NCBI GenBank assembly: GCA_028015205.1
Contig: CM051508.1
Coordinates: 16,076,001 to 16,140,000 of the forward strand
Direction: 5' to 3'
DNA from: Mytilisepta virgata
Lineage: Eukaryota; Mollusca; Bivalvia; Mytilida; Mytilidae
DNA length: 64,000 bases
The translations under genes were made by a program, and so were the position numbers. Of this stretch, positions 13,972 through 24,106 are shown piece after piece. Each line of letters begins with the position of its first letter. Position 1 is the stretch's first letter. Under the pieces are notes generated by a model that saw only the letters and a list, made by a program, of their open reading frames with translations, searched no databases and was not told the DNA's origin.

Positions 13972-16900
13972 TTTAGCATTCGCCAATTCCACACAGACCA
14001 CCAACCGTTCTTTATAAAAAGGGAAACAAAAAACAAGGAAAAGGGATAATTTTAACAAATAGGAGAGAATTAATCATAAACCTAGTATTAGAGACATGTA
14101 GGGGATATTGAAAATGAAAATATTGAAATTAATTGATATTTTAAGTTCTATTTGGGTTATATACAAATATTACCCATCTAAATAACATTTATAACATAGA
14201 AAGGTGTACTTGATTTTTCAATAATGTTACCATTTCTCATTTATACATTTACATCCCTTGCATTAATTTTGTCAACATCATTTTATATACAGAGATTCAG
14301 TATGACAACAACGTAAAACAAAAGGTTTTGACATTACACAACATCACAATTAATACTTTAAATCTCTTGAATTAATAATTCTTAATAACATAGTATGAAC
14401 AACAAAATTATTAAAAAAAAAATAGTAAAGTAGTATATAAACCCACTAGAACACAAACACTGTGCCTTGCAATGGTTAAAAGCAGATCAATCTAATTATG
14501 CTTACCGTTTCACAACATAATAGTGACTTTTTTAATTGTATTTAATGTGTATTTGAGCAATGAACTTATATATATATTCAACCAGTCAGATAAAGATATC
14601 TCAATAAAAAATTCATTTTTTTTATGAAAGTGTACGTCATTATGATTCATTATGTTTGTAAAAAAGAGAGGGAGAAAAAGAAAAAAAAACTCGTGTCGAC
14701 TAACAGTTGATACATCTACATGTGTTACGCAACTAGGTGTAATTAATTTAACGGTTAATCTAAGAATAATTTCTACCTATTTCAGCCTTTCTTTTAAAGA
14801 AATCACTTTACTGATTTAAATGCACTTCTAGTAAGAATAAGTCAAGTAAATCTCAACTGAAAAAAGATTTAACAAGATAAGCACAATCACAAACGGCTAT
14901 TATGTCAAAACTCGTTTGAGAAACCCGTTGTGTTTTGTTCATTCATAAGGTTCTATTTACAAAACAGAGAAATACGCCCATTAAATGTCTAGCCAATCAG
15001 ACACATCAATGAACTAAATAAGTGTTTGCATATCATGTTTATTCATAGATTCTATGAAGGATACGCCCTTTCAAACTTTCAACCAATCAGATTTGACTTT
15101 GATTTCTAAAAAGTCGTTTGACCGGCATTAAATGCAATGTTACTATGAAAGTAATAAGAAATCGTAAATAAGTTATTAATGAGGCAATGACTGGCATTCT
15201 ATCAATTTAATAACATAATACACTGGTCTGATTTGACAGAGAATCACCAATTTGATATTTCGCATTAACTTATATTTTCAAAAATATTAGGCAAAGAAAA
15301 ACAATGACATTGTTTTCTGATGCAAAAAGAAAAAAAAAAAAAAAAAACAAAACAAAACAAAAAACACATAAAGAAAGGAACAAATCCCTAGTCGTCGATT
15401 TTGTAATAAGCGTCCACGCTGGCTACTAGTTCTCTTAGTTTATCCTCAGTATTTATTTCGTACAGTTTGCCTTTTTTTCCCTTCGTTCGGATTTTCCCAT
15501 TAACAGTCCATACTTTCGCTATTGACTTTCGTTTTAGCAGTTTACGAGCTTGAGCCGTGCATCTTACTTCGTGTTTGGGTAAGGTCTTTATTTATGTATA
15601 GATTCTGTCGCTTCCGGTAGTCTTGTAGAGAATTCGACGTTTCATGGTAGGGTTTGCCAATCGAACAATGATCTGACGTGATGTTACGTGTGTAACATCT
15701 TCGTCCTGTTTAAACATGATATCGCCTTCTGATTTGTCGCTGATCTTAGCAATCTTCCCAACCCTATAAGAATTTGGAACTTCTAAGTCAACTTATTCTG
15801 GATCTATGTCTTTTAGAATTTCTCGAACTACTCCACTGGTGTCCTGTCCTTCGTTTTCCGCTATACCAGTAAAACGAATTGGACTTCTTCTACCATACTG
15901 ATCTTATGCATCTAGATTCTTTCTTAATTTTTTGTTTTCACTCTCAAGGGTTTCAATTCTTTTGATGAGAGGTGCGGTTATTAATAGTTTATCAATATCA
16001 CCGATTAGATTTTTTTACCGCATCTGCAATTCTTCCAATATCGTCATCAGGAAGCGTGAATTGCGCTGGTGAGCTCATACTGCACAAACTGTTATCAGTG
16101 TCAGTGTCAAATGGAATAAAAGATGTATTTGTTTAGCGTTTTTAACAGATACGGGTTCATGGGGTGTTGGATTACTTGTCTTCTGATTTCGATTTTGTGG
16201 TGTTTGTTAACTAGACATCAGCAGTTCAACAAGAGATAATACATGTAATATATATTTAAGTCAAATGAATGTTAAAAGTTATTGTGTGAGTAAGTAGAAT
16301 TGTCAACAAGGAGCATAATATAGGTTATAACAGGTTAATACTGGTAAATCAACTGTGATTGAGGTGCGCTTGACTGAAGCGTTGTCCAATATTATCTCCT
16401 CGAGGTCAAAATATTTACAAATTGAAGTAAATCTTATAATCAACTTACTACTTGATCTCTCTTAAAAGTGAGTCAGTATTCGTTTATTATTGACATTCAG
16501 AAATGTTCTCTCATAATCAATATCCCTCGTTTAAGTGAATAAAACACTAAATTTCACATTTTTGAACAGCCAATATATGTACAACCATCTACCTTCTGAG
16601 TCGCGTGTCATTGTATTCAGCGGTGATTTACCTTCACTTAACGCCGAAATACTTGTTTAAAAAATAAATTGTTGATTTGGCATTAAGTTTATACGACTTG
16701 GTCTTTTTCATAGAATGCTCTCCAGGAACATTTGGATTAGGATGTAATTATATCTGCAGTAACAACTGTTACGGCAACGCAAAAGATTTATGTCATCCCG
16801 AAACTGGTAACTGTAACAACGGTTGTCTGCCTGGTTGGCAAGGTGACCATTGTGACAAAGGTAGGGTTTTTATGAGCAAATTAGTTTTTTAGTTTACAAG

Positions 16901-19900
16901 AATAAAAGTAGAAAATACCATGCCTAAACTATCAACCCGCTAACAGTTTAATAAGGGACAACTAACATAATGATGACGCAAATACAACAACAAACCAAAC
17001 GAGCTTTAACCTTCGTTGGACCATTGGCATAGAAAACGTTAATCTATTTAATTCCATTAAAACTTCAGATTTGCTTTACCTTATAAATTACATATTTTGT
17101 TTCAAGAAACGAGGAAAAACCAAATGAATGGTTAAGATCTTTAATATTTTGCTTACAAGGAAAAGTGTTCAAAATATTGCGCACCACGCCGCGATTCTCA
17201 TGTTACTGAAAATGCGTCCAAGCAAATACTTCAGACGACAAAAACTGTAACAAGATTTTTAATCAACTTACAAATTAAATCATTACAGTATAAAGTTAAT
17301 CAATAAAACAGTTACATATTAAGTTTGGAGACTTATTGTTTTTACTCTGTTTTTTAAAACTTTTTATTATTATTATTATCATTTTGGTGTGCACGCTTTT
17401 GGAAATTGGGAAAAAAAAGTGATTTTGTCGTTGGAGTTTTGAAAATTGAGTAAAATAAATTAGGGAATTTGGAGAATTGAGCAATATATTTTAGGGAATT
17501 GGGAAAATTAAGCAAACCAATTAAGGAATTAGAGGGAAACGGAAATTGGGAAAATTATACTCATGTTATCATTCTGCCGGACCTGAACTTGTCCGAACCC
17601 TTCCGAGGGTACTGGTAGTCCAATCGTCATGAAACATAATAGGAAGGTCTGGCACCATGTCGAATTGATGCCGTTGATATGGAAACAGCTGAAATGTAAA
17701 AAAAAACATTCTACCAACTTTAGATCTCGGAAACTGTTTACTAGATGATTTCAATATTTTACAGAAATGTAGCCGTATGTTTCTTGTTTATCCCAATAAC
17801 ACACCATGTCATATAGTTTTAGTAGATAGGAAAAGGGTGTGGTTTCAGTACGAACAGATAGATAAAACAATATTTAGTTATTAATTCAACTTATATATTG
17901 TAAACGTATATACTTTCTTTAGCCTTATGAGAAGATACATTCATTGATGTACATGGGGGTGCATAGGGGATATACCCCTGAAAATAAACTTGTCTTTGCA
18001 ATTTTTAAACCTTTCAGGTCCCCACCCTGAAACCATATATATTCCTGCTATTTATAGGAAGATTCATTCATTGGCATACAATGGGGTTCTCTAGTGGGGA
18101 TACACCCCAAATAGATTTGTCTTAGTCATTTTAAAATCTTTAAAAAGCCCATACCATAACTATATATATTCTTACACCTTGTGGAAAGAAAAAAATAACT
18201 GACAAACTGGGGATGGGGTTCATTGGTGACATGCTCTGCCCCCTCAAAATAGATTTTTATTTGTAATTTTGAAACTTTTGAGATTCCCATTCTATCATCA
18301 TATATTCATTGATATACCTGGGGATCTCTAACTGTCTTTTATTATTTCGTATGTATATTTTTTCTGCCTTTGACGTGCAATGAATCTTTACCGTCTTTGC
18401 TAAAGATTTTCATGGTTTGCTTTCAAGCAATTTTCACTCTTGTTATTTTTAGAAATGTATATACATATGTGTTCATTTTGCTATTCTTGTTTATTTAAGC
18501 TTGTGACGATTTTTTTTACGGTGAAAACTGTGGTTTGCCTTGCGGACGATGCTTCGATGGAGAAAAATGCAAACATGTTGATGGAGTATGTGAAAATGGA
18601 TGCATATCGGGGGCGCATGGACATTTGTGTAATAAATGTACGACAGACACCTATTATATGATTTATATTTTCTTTTAATTTTCACCAATTTGATTAAAAC
18701 GAGATTTTTAATGTTGTTTGATCAACCTTTTTAAGTATTCCTCAGCTACATGTAGAGTTTTAAGGCAACAAAGTAAAACTATCGCCAGTCTTCTTTATTT
18801 GTAATATTTTTCAGTCTTTTGTTTCGGCATTAGAAAACTACAAAATATTTTTGATATGAAATGATAGAAGCATGATATTATTATAATAAAATGACATTTT
18901 ACTAGAATGTTATGAACATTTAATGTTGACTGATTGTAGAAATATTTGTTTTCAAAACAATTATCACAACGCCGCTTTTGTATTTTTATTCAGTGTGTGA
19001 CCCAGGAAAGTATGGACAAGGATGTAACCAAAGTTGCAATGAAAACTGTAATGGAACACACAATACATGTGATCTTGTCACAGGGGAATGCATTTATGGA
19101 TGTAGACCTGGATGGAAAGGCAAAAAGTGCGACGATGGTAAAAAAAAAACACTTTAAGTGATAGTTGTGTAAATATAAAATTTGTGGATACTAATTTCTA
19201 ATAGTTGTTTCGAGAACGCCGAAGAACTGCAACATATACTGAGAACTTAGTATTACGGTTTTGTTTGAGTGAATTCTTAGCACGACATGTTGTCAGGATA
19301 GTATAATTGGGTAGATATTGAACTTACATGTAACTAGTATGCTAAAAAACGTGTTTTTGAAATGTTTAAATACAATTGAAATGTTTGTGTATTTTGTAGG
19401 TACAGACATAGGTGAATCTTTTGAACAACCCAAAGAACTGTCTCAACCAAACACTTATATGATAGGTGGGTTTTCCTTTATTTTCGTTAATACCACTGAA
19501 GTATTTGGTTTCCTCCTTAGGTATATGTGTCCTCTTTTCTTAGAATAGTTTAAATATATAACTTCATTTAGAAATCTGGTAAAATGAAAAAAAAATTATA
19601 CGTGAATATATTCCAAACGTATGTCAGTGGGGATCACACAAGTACTGTATTCTAAATAAATAGGCATATAAAATGTACGGATTATGTAATTGTGAATTGT
19701 ATGTTTTGATTCAAATTAACCTGAACTATTTTATCATTTTTTAAATGATACAACAGTATAAAGTTTTCACACATCTCCAAGTGATGCCACAATATTACTG
19801 GAAGGTGCAAAACGCTATAAAATGCAGTTCTCCCTTAAAAAAAGCTCTCGCAAACCTTTTATAAAAAGACAAATATCTACTTATCTTAGAAAAAAAAAAG

Positions 19901-22092
19901 ATATTTATATCACTATCAGTTACCAGAGAAAGTACCCAATATTTCTATTGATGATCTTTTCAGATGTTTAATGAAAGATACACATTATAATTACATTAGA
20001 TGTAGGCATGACTATAACTATGTTAGTCGTATCTGGTAGCCTCTTATATCTAGTTACATGATGTACAACATTCAGACCAAAACAGTGACTACTTATATTG
20101 GTTTCAAAAAGTAAAAAACAGTTTACTTATTACACAATAAAAGAACAGACAACTACGTCATGCCTAAACACATATGCACATATGATCTGACTTATCTAAT
20201 ATCTAATATATATACATAATATGTATTATATTTTTGTATTGGTACATAGGAGCCATTGTGGGATGGGTAATCAATGGCATTCTAATTTCATCATTGATTA
20301 TTGGTTTAATACTGTACAAACTGAGGTAAGATTGTAAAATCTAAAATCCGTTGACATCTTTTGAACTCAAACGGTACTCTTTCCTTTTTTATTGAGAAAA
20401 ATATATGTTACATTTAAACATGAAAGAAACAACCAGTACTTCCAGATAGTACAAGTTGATGTCACTGTAGAAAGTATCTTTGAATAAAACTGTTTGTTTT
20501 CCTATCGTAATCATAACAATAAGCAAATAGGCTGTCAATATATTTTGCGAACTTTTGAGTTATCAGACAATGAAAAACAACATTCGACTGCAAATTGTAA
20601 TTGCAAGTCCGGATACAAAACAATAATTCGATACCAGAATATTCATGATAGTTCGCAGTTCAAATCGCAACTGTTCTTTTATTTACTAGTAAAACAGATA
20701 GACAATTACTCCTCGGTAATTACTAACTTACAATTAATGCGTTCAGCTCGTAGGAATCCTACGATGCCGTAAGTGTGAATAGGGTAACAGATATAATTAT
20801 TCTGGTCATGTGGTATAATCGTAATGAAAATGCATATTGCAATAAACACCAATTATATATTTCTTTGCTATTAGGAAAGGAACAGACTTACTTTATCAAA
20901 AACACATCGACTCTAACAAACAGTACTATGAGACTGATGTTGTTAATATGCTGTAAGTTCCCATCAAGAGCATCATTGTTGGGATTGAAAGACAGGTTTT
21001 TAACACACAATCGGCATCCCAATGAAAACATGTCATCGCTTTTTGCTCATCCGTTTTTGTTTTCATATGAAACCAAATTTTTACATAGGTTACTGAATCG
21101 GAAAAAAGGGATATAGCCCAGTCCTTTAATTTAAGTGTTTGTTATCTAGATGATGTTTTGTCACGTAATAATCCTTTAAGGATTATCTACATCTCATCTA
21201 TCCCAGTAAACTTGAAATCAAAGAGACCACACACACGAACCTCTGCTTCATATCTAGATTTGTACTTGTACATAGATACACCGGGCGATTGAAATCAAAC
21301 CTTTACGACAAACGTGATTATTTTAGTTCCCCCGATTGTGAACTTCATCTTTCTTAGCAGTAACACACCAAGGTTTGCGGCCTATGGGATGTACATTTCA
21401 CTGTTGATTCGCTACTACTGCGCTTGTGATTAATGCATCGACTTTCTCGACAGGGTGAGATTGCTGTCACACAAACTTCTACGACAAGTTAATGTTCAGT
21501 TTCTGTTTATTTCATCAGTCCAACTGTTTTACGGTCGTGATCACGAATTCAGTGGTCGATATGAAGTCTCTATCTCGCGTATGAGAGTAGACATGTTCAG
21601 TTAGACGGTCCGGACTTCTGGAAATGCCACATCATCTGACCTGACACTTATCGCTTTTTCTTACTGGCAATGTGACTTTTGAAGGACAAGATGAGTTCAT
21701 ATTGCTAGTGCTTTTGTGCCGGCGCTGTCTTGTTAAGTTATTTGTCTGGTAAATATACGTTGTATATTTTTTAGTACATGTATCCTTGTTGTGTTCGGTT
21801 GCTGAGTTCCATTCTCCTGACTTTGTCTTTTCTTTGTACGTCGAGTATGTGGACTTCCCTTCTGGTTTGTCGCTTCGGTCTTCTTTTTCTGGTATTTTCT
21901 TATTACACATTTTGACAACATAATTCAAAACCTATCAGAAAGGCATATTTTATTTCGTTTTTTTTTATCACAATGAAATCTTTTCTATTTTTTAACAGAA
22001 AAAGAGATTCACGTAAAGACAACGGAGAGGTCTATGATGATATTAATATGGAAAGGTGTGATGAATCTCATGTGTACGGTTCTGTAAACTAA
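1243..22092 (+). CDS. Gene A: lectin-EGF-transmembrane receptor, 5'-partial
   Basis: Predicted type I membrane receptor of MEGF10/PEAR1/Draper-like build, with a fucolectin/F5-8C-like (FTP) domain at the N-terminus. Visible exons: 1243-1488, 4336-4473, 5540-5677, 8419-8556, 9969-10106, 16714-16860, 18500-18637, 18994-19137, 19400-19465, 20250-20325 and 21999-22092. All have AG/GT borders. All internal introns are phase 1, except the last, which is phase 2, so any EGF exon can be skipped or duplicated without shifting frame. The product has half of an FTP domain, seven 8-cysteine EGF modules, a linker, one membrane helix and a 31-residue tail. The signal peptide and first FTP half are outside the window; the paralogue gene B shows what they look like. 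A role in recognition or engulfment is inferred from architecture. Exon joining was done by eye and lacks transcript support. Confidence 0.85.
1489..2815 (+). other. Gene A intron, no recognisable content
   Basis: AT-rich intronic sequence. Longer open frames near 1788-2278 and 2451-2642 have skewed composition and no domain signature, and are taken as chance. Confidence 0.5.
2816..3445 (+). repeat. Degenerate tandem repeat, about 180-bp unit
   Basis: Three to four diverged units. Each contains a version of GAAAATTCATTAAA, a CTGAAACCACTAAGCCA-like block, a CAGCAATGRTC-like block, TCAACAAAGATGGCCGCC and CAGCTGAACTTA. A single similar motif (AACTAAGATGGCCACC) occurs near 60,298, so the family is dispersed. 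Not coding. Confidence 0.7.
3895..4135 (-). repeat. tRNA-derived SINE
   Basis: On the minus strand it begins GGCCTCAGTGGCCGAGTGG, matching the A box of a class II (Leu/Ser) tRNA, with a B-box-like GGTTGTAAGTTAGAATC further on. The body then carries CTCTCCGGGAAC, TCCACCAATAAAA and a tail near GGCGTAAAACC. A sister copy lies on the plus strand at about 50,872-51,100. The two sit in different introns of the paralogous genes, so at least one inserted after the gene duplication. Confidence 0.8.
4336..4473 (+). CDS. Gene A EGF exon 1
   Basis: 138 bases, phase 1-1, acceptor TTACAG and donor GTAAGT. It encodes a 46-residue module with eight cysteines, starting [16 protein letters not shown] and ending DGYQGQAC, in the MEGF/laminin-type EGF pattern. 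CNKTC holds an N-glycosylation sequon. Orthologous in position to 43886-44023 in gene B. Confidence 0.88.
4700..5090 (+). repeat. Dispersed repeat shared with the same intron of gene B
   Basis: Begins around a GATTGATTGATT run. It contains TTTGCTTAAAGTCCAGTGG, an AAACTACAGAAAGGGC block and CTGTGGGTTGAGCTTCCGTT, and ends near CATAGGTGC. Copy 48,090-48,490 aligns along its whole length, with AAACTACAGACGAGGC and TTGTGGGTTGCGCTCCCTTA at matching positions. Both lie between EGF exons 1 and 2 in the same orientation. No coding potential. Confidence 0.75.
5540..5677 (+). CDS. Gene A EGF exon 2
   Basis: 138 bases, phase 1-1, acceptor ATAAAG and donor GTATAC. Eight-cysteine module beginning CPDSFYGENCGSNCGHC and ending GWKEPRC. 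NGT sequon present. The gene B counterpart (48628-48764) is one base short. Confidence 0.88.
5866..5930 (+). pseudogene. Decayed partial copy of EGF exon 2
   Basis: The sequence keeps GTAACATGCAACCAT, then jumps to GGATGTTCAGCTGGACGGAA and ends TGTGATACAG followed by GTATTG, the normal end of exon 2 with its donor. The front half of the module and a central stretch are missing, and there is no acceptor in register. It is a remnant of a tandem exon duplication. Confidence 0.75.
5931..7328 (+). other. Gene A intron, no recognisable content
   Basis: About 1.4 kb of AT-rich sequence. The open frames in 6508-7068 lack any domain, splice logic or composition that would support coding. Confidence 0.5.
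7329..7436 (+). pseudogene. Decayed EGF exon 3 of gene A
   Basis: Aligns with the intact gene B exon at 49572-49718: it keeps CAGGAACGTACGG, TCAACTGTTACA, TTGTGTCAT, TGTAAATGGAA and CTGGTTGT. A deletion after the third cysteine region, further small indels and an in-frame TAA after the TGTTACA motif destroy it. The 3' part with the last cysteines and the donor is not found. Gene A has therefore lost the 49-residue module 3. Confidence 0.8.
7815..8868 (+). repeat. Tandem segmental duplication, copy 1
   Basis: About 1.05 kb beginning TTATATCGTTGAATTATC and ending around GTCAATAGTC. It includes one EGF exon and both flanking intron pieces. Copy 2 is 8,912-10,435. The two match closely, including the stretch before the exon (TTGGCTCTTGAGTATTAAAA) and the one after it (TACGTTTATGTAAAAGCATA). 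Confidence 0.9.
8419..8556 (+). CDS. Gene A EGF exon 4a
   Basis: 138 bases, phase 1-1, acceptor TATGAAG and donor GTAAGA. Eight-cysteine module starting [18 protein letters not shown] and ending GWQGDKCFS, with an NGT sequon. It is duplicated as exon 4b and matches gene B exon 50065-50202. Confidence 0.88.
8912..10435 (+). repeat. Tandem segmental duplication, copy 2, with an insertion
   Basis: Second copy of 7,815-8,868. It is longer because a block of roughly 0.4 kb between about 9,010 and 9,445 has no counterpart in copy 1. That block is flanked by a 54-base direct repeat (9,013-9,066 and 9,391-9,444, about two differences) starting AAAATAACAATCCAAAG. Confidence 0.88.
9969..10106 (+). CDS. 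Gene A EGF exon 4b (duplicate)
   Basis: 138 bases, phase 1-1, same splice borders as exon 4a. It starts VCDDYYYGKNCVLGCGKC and ends GWQGEKCFS. All eight cysteines and the open frame are kept; the few changes lie mainly between cysteines 1 and 4. It is intact and in phase, so probably used. Confidence 0.87.
10571..13675 (-). mobile_element. Degenerate non-LTR retrotransposon ORF2 (Jockey/CR1-like)
   Basis: Read right to left, successive frame fragments give an endonuclease piece (GTFYIPPNS, then RDFNIS), a linker, and the reverse-transcriptase palm: PVFKK, GKVMEK, then GYTPGDSALNQL, a KGLLIKLESVGIKG strand, GVPQGSILG and the catalytic FADDTSLY. The thumb follows with YIRPVVEYSNVVWD and IEAARVVTGGTRR. 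After it come YNTRNTS and LPSTIRSWN, then a C-terminal knuckle CVCGAHETAKHFLLHCPRF. This order is that of Jockey/CR1-clade LINEs. Frameshifts and stops break every domain, and the endonuclease N-terminus is missing, so it is dead. It is antisense inside a gene A intron. Confidence 0.92.
13885..13969. repeat. (GA)n and (TA)n microsatellite
   Basis: A short GA run, then about 30 TA units. It lies within or next to the LINE remains; open frames across it give Tyr-Ile repeats and are meaningless. Confidence 0.97.
14000..15330. other. AT-rich gap between LINE ORF1 and ORF2 remains
   Basis: No coding sequence recognised. It contains a pair of direct repeats (separate entry) and a poly-A-rich run at about 15,331-15,366. 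It may be later insertions that split the LINE, or unrelated intron. Confidence 0.4.
14938..15110. repeat. Direct repeat pair with CCAATCAGA motif
   Basis: Two similar stretches of about 65 bases: one runs from ATTCATAAGGTTCTAT to TAGCCAATCAGACA, the other from ATTCATAGATTCTATG to CAACCAATCAGATT. Each also contains ATACGCCC. CCAAT motifs can be promoter elements, but nothing here shows activity. Confidence 0.5.
15388..16078 (-). pseudogene. LINE ORF1-type protein remnant (coiled coil plus RRM-like)
   Basis: On the minus strand an ATG at 16078-16076 opens MSSPAQFTLPDDDIGRIADA. After a frame slip the reading continues with a heptad-like coiled coil (RIETLESENKKLRKNLDA) and an RRM/trimerisation-type core (YGRRSPIRFTGIAENEGQ, then RQIIVRLANPTMKRRIL). 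A basic C-terminus ends VASVDAYYKIDD and the stop at 15388-15390. Three in-frame stops and one frameshift make it non-functional. The layout matches the ORF1 nucleic-acid chaperone of LINEs, and it sits upstream of ORF2 on the same strand, so it probably belongs to the same insertion, later interrupted. Confidence 0.75.
16714..16860 (+). CDS. Gene A EGF exon 5
   Basis: 147 bases, phase 1-1, acceptor TTCATAG and donor GTAGGG. A 49-residue, eight-cysteine module of the longer type, starting [15 protein letters not shown] and ending [11 protein letters not shown]. Very close to gene B exon 51247-51393. Confidence 0.88.
16861..17930 (+). other. Gene A intron with short GGGAATTGGG-like iterations
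   Basis: Between about 17,395 and 17,560 there are several degenerate units around GGGAATTGGGAAAATTAAGC. Elsewhere nothing is recognised. Confidence 0.45.
17932..18335 (+). repeat. Degenerate tandem repeat, about 130-bp unit
   Basis: Three units, each with CATTCATTGATRTACATGGGG-type start, a GATA-CACCCC block, AAATAGATTTGTCTTT-like text and ACCATATATATTC. Divergence is high. Non-coding. Confidence 0.6.
18500..18637 (+). CDS. Gene A EGF exon 6
   Basis: 138 bases, phase 1-1, acceptor TTTAAG and donor GTACGA. Eight-cysteine module starting [18 protein letters not shown] and ending GAHGHLCNK. The usual tryptophan of the GWxG motif is missing in both paralogues at this module. The eight-T run after GAC keeps frame here, whereas the same run in gene B exon 2 has lost one T. 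Confidence 0.85.
18994..19137 (+). CDS. Gene A EGF exon 7
   Basis: 144 bases, phase 1-1, acceptor ATTCAG and donor GTAAAA. 48-residue module with eight cysteines, starting [14 protein letters not shown] and ending GWKGKKCDD. NQS and NGT sequons are present. It is the membrane-proximal EGF module. Confidence 0.87.
19400..19465 (+). CDS. Gene A linker exon
   Basis: 66 bases, phase 1-1, acceptor TTGTAG and donor GTGGGT. Encodes about 22 acidic and polar residues ending QPNTYMI, between the last EGF and the membrane helix. The gene B exon at 54566-54631 has the same length and ends NNFMI, which supports both. It is too short to have been found by open frame alone. Confidence 0.8.
19466..20249 (+). 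other. Gene A intron, nothing recognised
   Basis: AT-rich intron between linker and transmembrane exons. No repeat or coding signal seen. Confidence 0.5.
20250..20325 (+). CDS. Gene A transmembrane exon
   Basis: 76 bases, entering in phase 1 and leaving in phase 2; acceptor ACATAG and donor GTAAGA. Reads GAIVGWVINGILISSL followed by IIGLILYKLR: one hydrophobic helix with a basic stop-transfer at its end. Gene B has the same exon length and the same YKLR end. Confidence 0.87.
20875..21640 (+). mobile_element. Reverse-transcriptase relic with YLDD box
   Basis: In shifting frames on the plus strand one can read YETDVVNML, then CYLDDVLSRNN (catalytic box), SASYLDLYLYID, a VPPIVNFIFLSSNTP strand, AAYGMYISLLIRY, DFLDRVRLLSHKLLRQ, LFYGRDHEFSGRY and SRMRVDMF. 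This domain order matches a retroelement reverse transcriptase common in invertebrates, possibly Penelope-like. Stops and frameshifts are frequent. A shorter relic of the same family is at 27,715-28,340. It lies in the last intron of gene A. Confidence 0.75.
21999..22092 (+). CDS. Gene A last exon: cytoplasmic tail
   Basis: 94 bases, acceptor TTTAACAG, stop TAA at 22090-22092. The tail has two tyrosine motifs: YDDI, ten residues, then YGSV, near the C-terminus. This spacing fits the ITAM rule (YxxI/L, 6-12 residues, YxxI/L) except for valine at the end. The basic start RKRDSRK is the membrane-proximal stop-transfer. Gene B has the same exon length and the same motif spacing. Confidence 0.87.
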
Positions 22093-22213
22093 TGAAATGT
22101 CAACGCACTTTTTATGTTCTATTTTGCTTAATTATAGAAAGGGACATAAACCAATAATTCAAACTAAAATGAAAATTTTAATGAAAAAATGCATATCTTG
22201 GACATTTTTATAA

Positions 22214-22323
22214 TGTTAGGGTCTTGTGACGGTTATATGCGAACCATTCACCTGGCCGTCTTAACATATTACCCAATCCAGATCTGGCAAATATTTCCCA
22301 TGTGACCTCAGAAGACCCTAACA
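22214..22323. repeat. Short palindromic element (MITE-like)
   Basis: Starts TGTTAGGGTCTTGTGAC and ends GTGACCTCAGAAGACCCTAA plus CA, an imperfect inverted repeat of about 20 bases around a 70-base core. It follows the gene A stop codon and could form a hairpin in the 3' UTR. No clear target duplication. Confidence 0.55.
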
Positions 22324-23880
22324 GTATTATCATACTGAACATCACTTCTTTAATATCATTAAACATTATTATATTTTTATTTGCTTATAAAACAGATGCA
22401 CAATTATTGCTCGGTAAAAACTAATATAATTTTGATTTGTGAACTTTTTAGATTGTTGGTTTTTAAGTGGATATAGCTATAGTAATTTAAATACCTTCTG
22501 TATTGATAGGTCATATATACGAATAGTGATATATCTATTGTGTCATATATAAACTTTATCAAATATCCATTATTTAGCTTGATACCTACGTTATATTTTT
22601 AACTTCTCAAATTCTGGCAAAAAGAACACGAGTTCAAAACAATTTGTAAGAGTTGTATAAGATAGGACAGTAATTTAATTAACGTTTGGTTTTAATACAT
22701 GTTACAAGTTCATAAACCATATCTAATACGCATACATATATTTCACACATCATTGTTATTGCAAAAACAAAGCACCTATGGTCGTAATACCCTGCAAATA
22801 CGTATAATTATCTCATTAAGTTTACATATCGTTTTTAATCAGGGGATAAACTGGTCAAGAAGCCTTTTCTACTTTCGTAGTTTAATTGCTGTTTTCTATT
22901 GTAATTTCTCTACCTGTTATGTAATAAAACAAAATTATGGGAAAAAAACCAAATAGTTGTATTCAAACAAGAAATGGATATATGTTCATATACATATTGG
23001 TTTCTTCTTTATTTGCTGTACTAATTAACCAAAAAATTGCCTACGATATATAGATGTATTATTTATCTGGAAATTCTTTCTTATTTAACATCTAATATTG
23101 TTATATTTAGTCTTTGTCTATTTAGACTTTGTCATTTCATATCATATCAGTTTACCCCTATCATTTGTATTACGTGTTACAAAATGTATTTTTATACCGA
23201 ATTTGCAATACTAAAAGGCTAGAAAAAATGAGGAGAAATCAACAGAAGGTTACTTGTGTATAATGTATAATAATTTAGAATAGAAATAAAACATTTGGAA
23301 TCGTAAACAATAATACATGAATAACATTTAAATTTTTGATAAGACTGACCTGTACTTTTGCTTTCTAGATATAGCATGTACATAATGTGCTTTATTAAAA
23401 AAATACAACATGTAAATGTGCGTTATTTATTCATTCCAACATGACCAATATCGGCAAAATGTTGAACTTACTTCAGTTATCATCACACTCAAGGGTCCGC
23501 ATTGGTTTGCGACTATCCTCACATTAACTTTGTTGGACAACAATAAAACACTTGTGTTTACTCTTGGTTCAACTGTATCAGTAGTCACCATTTCGTTTCA
23601 AGACTTTCTTATACAACTTTTGTTAAATTCCAAAGCTTAGTAAAGTTTTCAATCTTGGGAACAAGTGCTGAGTCGTAAATCGTAAATTGATGACATGGGC
23701 ACATCTTGTGGACGAAATACTTTATTAAGTGTTACTATAATAATTGTTGTGGGCTGCCTTAACTGCAAAGACAATTGGCTGGCAGTTTCATCATTTTAAA
23801 CGGCTTTGGTCTTTTTCTTGAAGAACCCCCGTTGCTTTTAGTTTTAAATAAGCTACAATATGTACCAAATTTTCCGCTAT
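22324..23880. other. Intergenic sequence, nothing recognised
   Basis: AT-rich. Candidate poly(A) signals for gene A are ATTAAA at 22358-22363 and AATAAA near 22923, neither close to the stop codon. Small open frames have no supporting features. Confidence 0.4.
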
Positions 23881-23883
23881 ATA

Positions 23884-24106
23884 AACAATGTCATATTTAA
23901 AAAAGGAAATTGTTACAATAATCGATGTCAATTTGTTTTGCTACTTTAAAGGCAACTGTGAAGTTCTGTTGCCACATGTAGGCTATAGCAAAAAATATGT
24001 CATTATTTAATAAACTGAAATTGTTACAATAAATTGATGTTATTTTTTTTGGTAACTTTAAAGGCAAATGTGAAATTCAGTTGCCGCATGTAGGGTACGT
24101 GTGAAA
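23884..24106. repeat. Direct repeat, two units of about 115 bp
   Basis: Both units contain GAAATTGTTACAATAA, a GATGT-T-TTTTT run, CTTTAAAGGCAA and GTTGCC-CATGTAGG at the same spacing. Non-coding. Confidence 0.65.

Noticed and set aside
13768..14058. Open frames rich in Ile-Tyr on both strands (also 32,841-33,080)
   Set aside because: Translations of (TA)n microsatellites.
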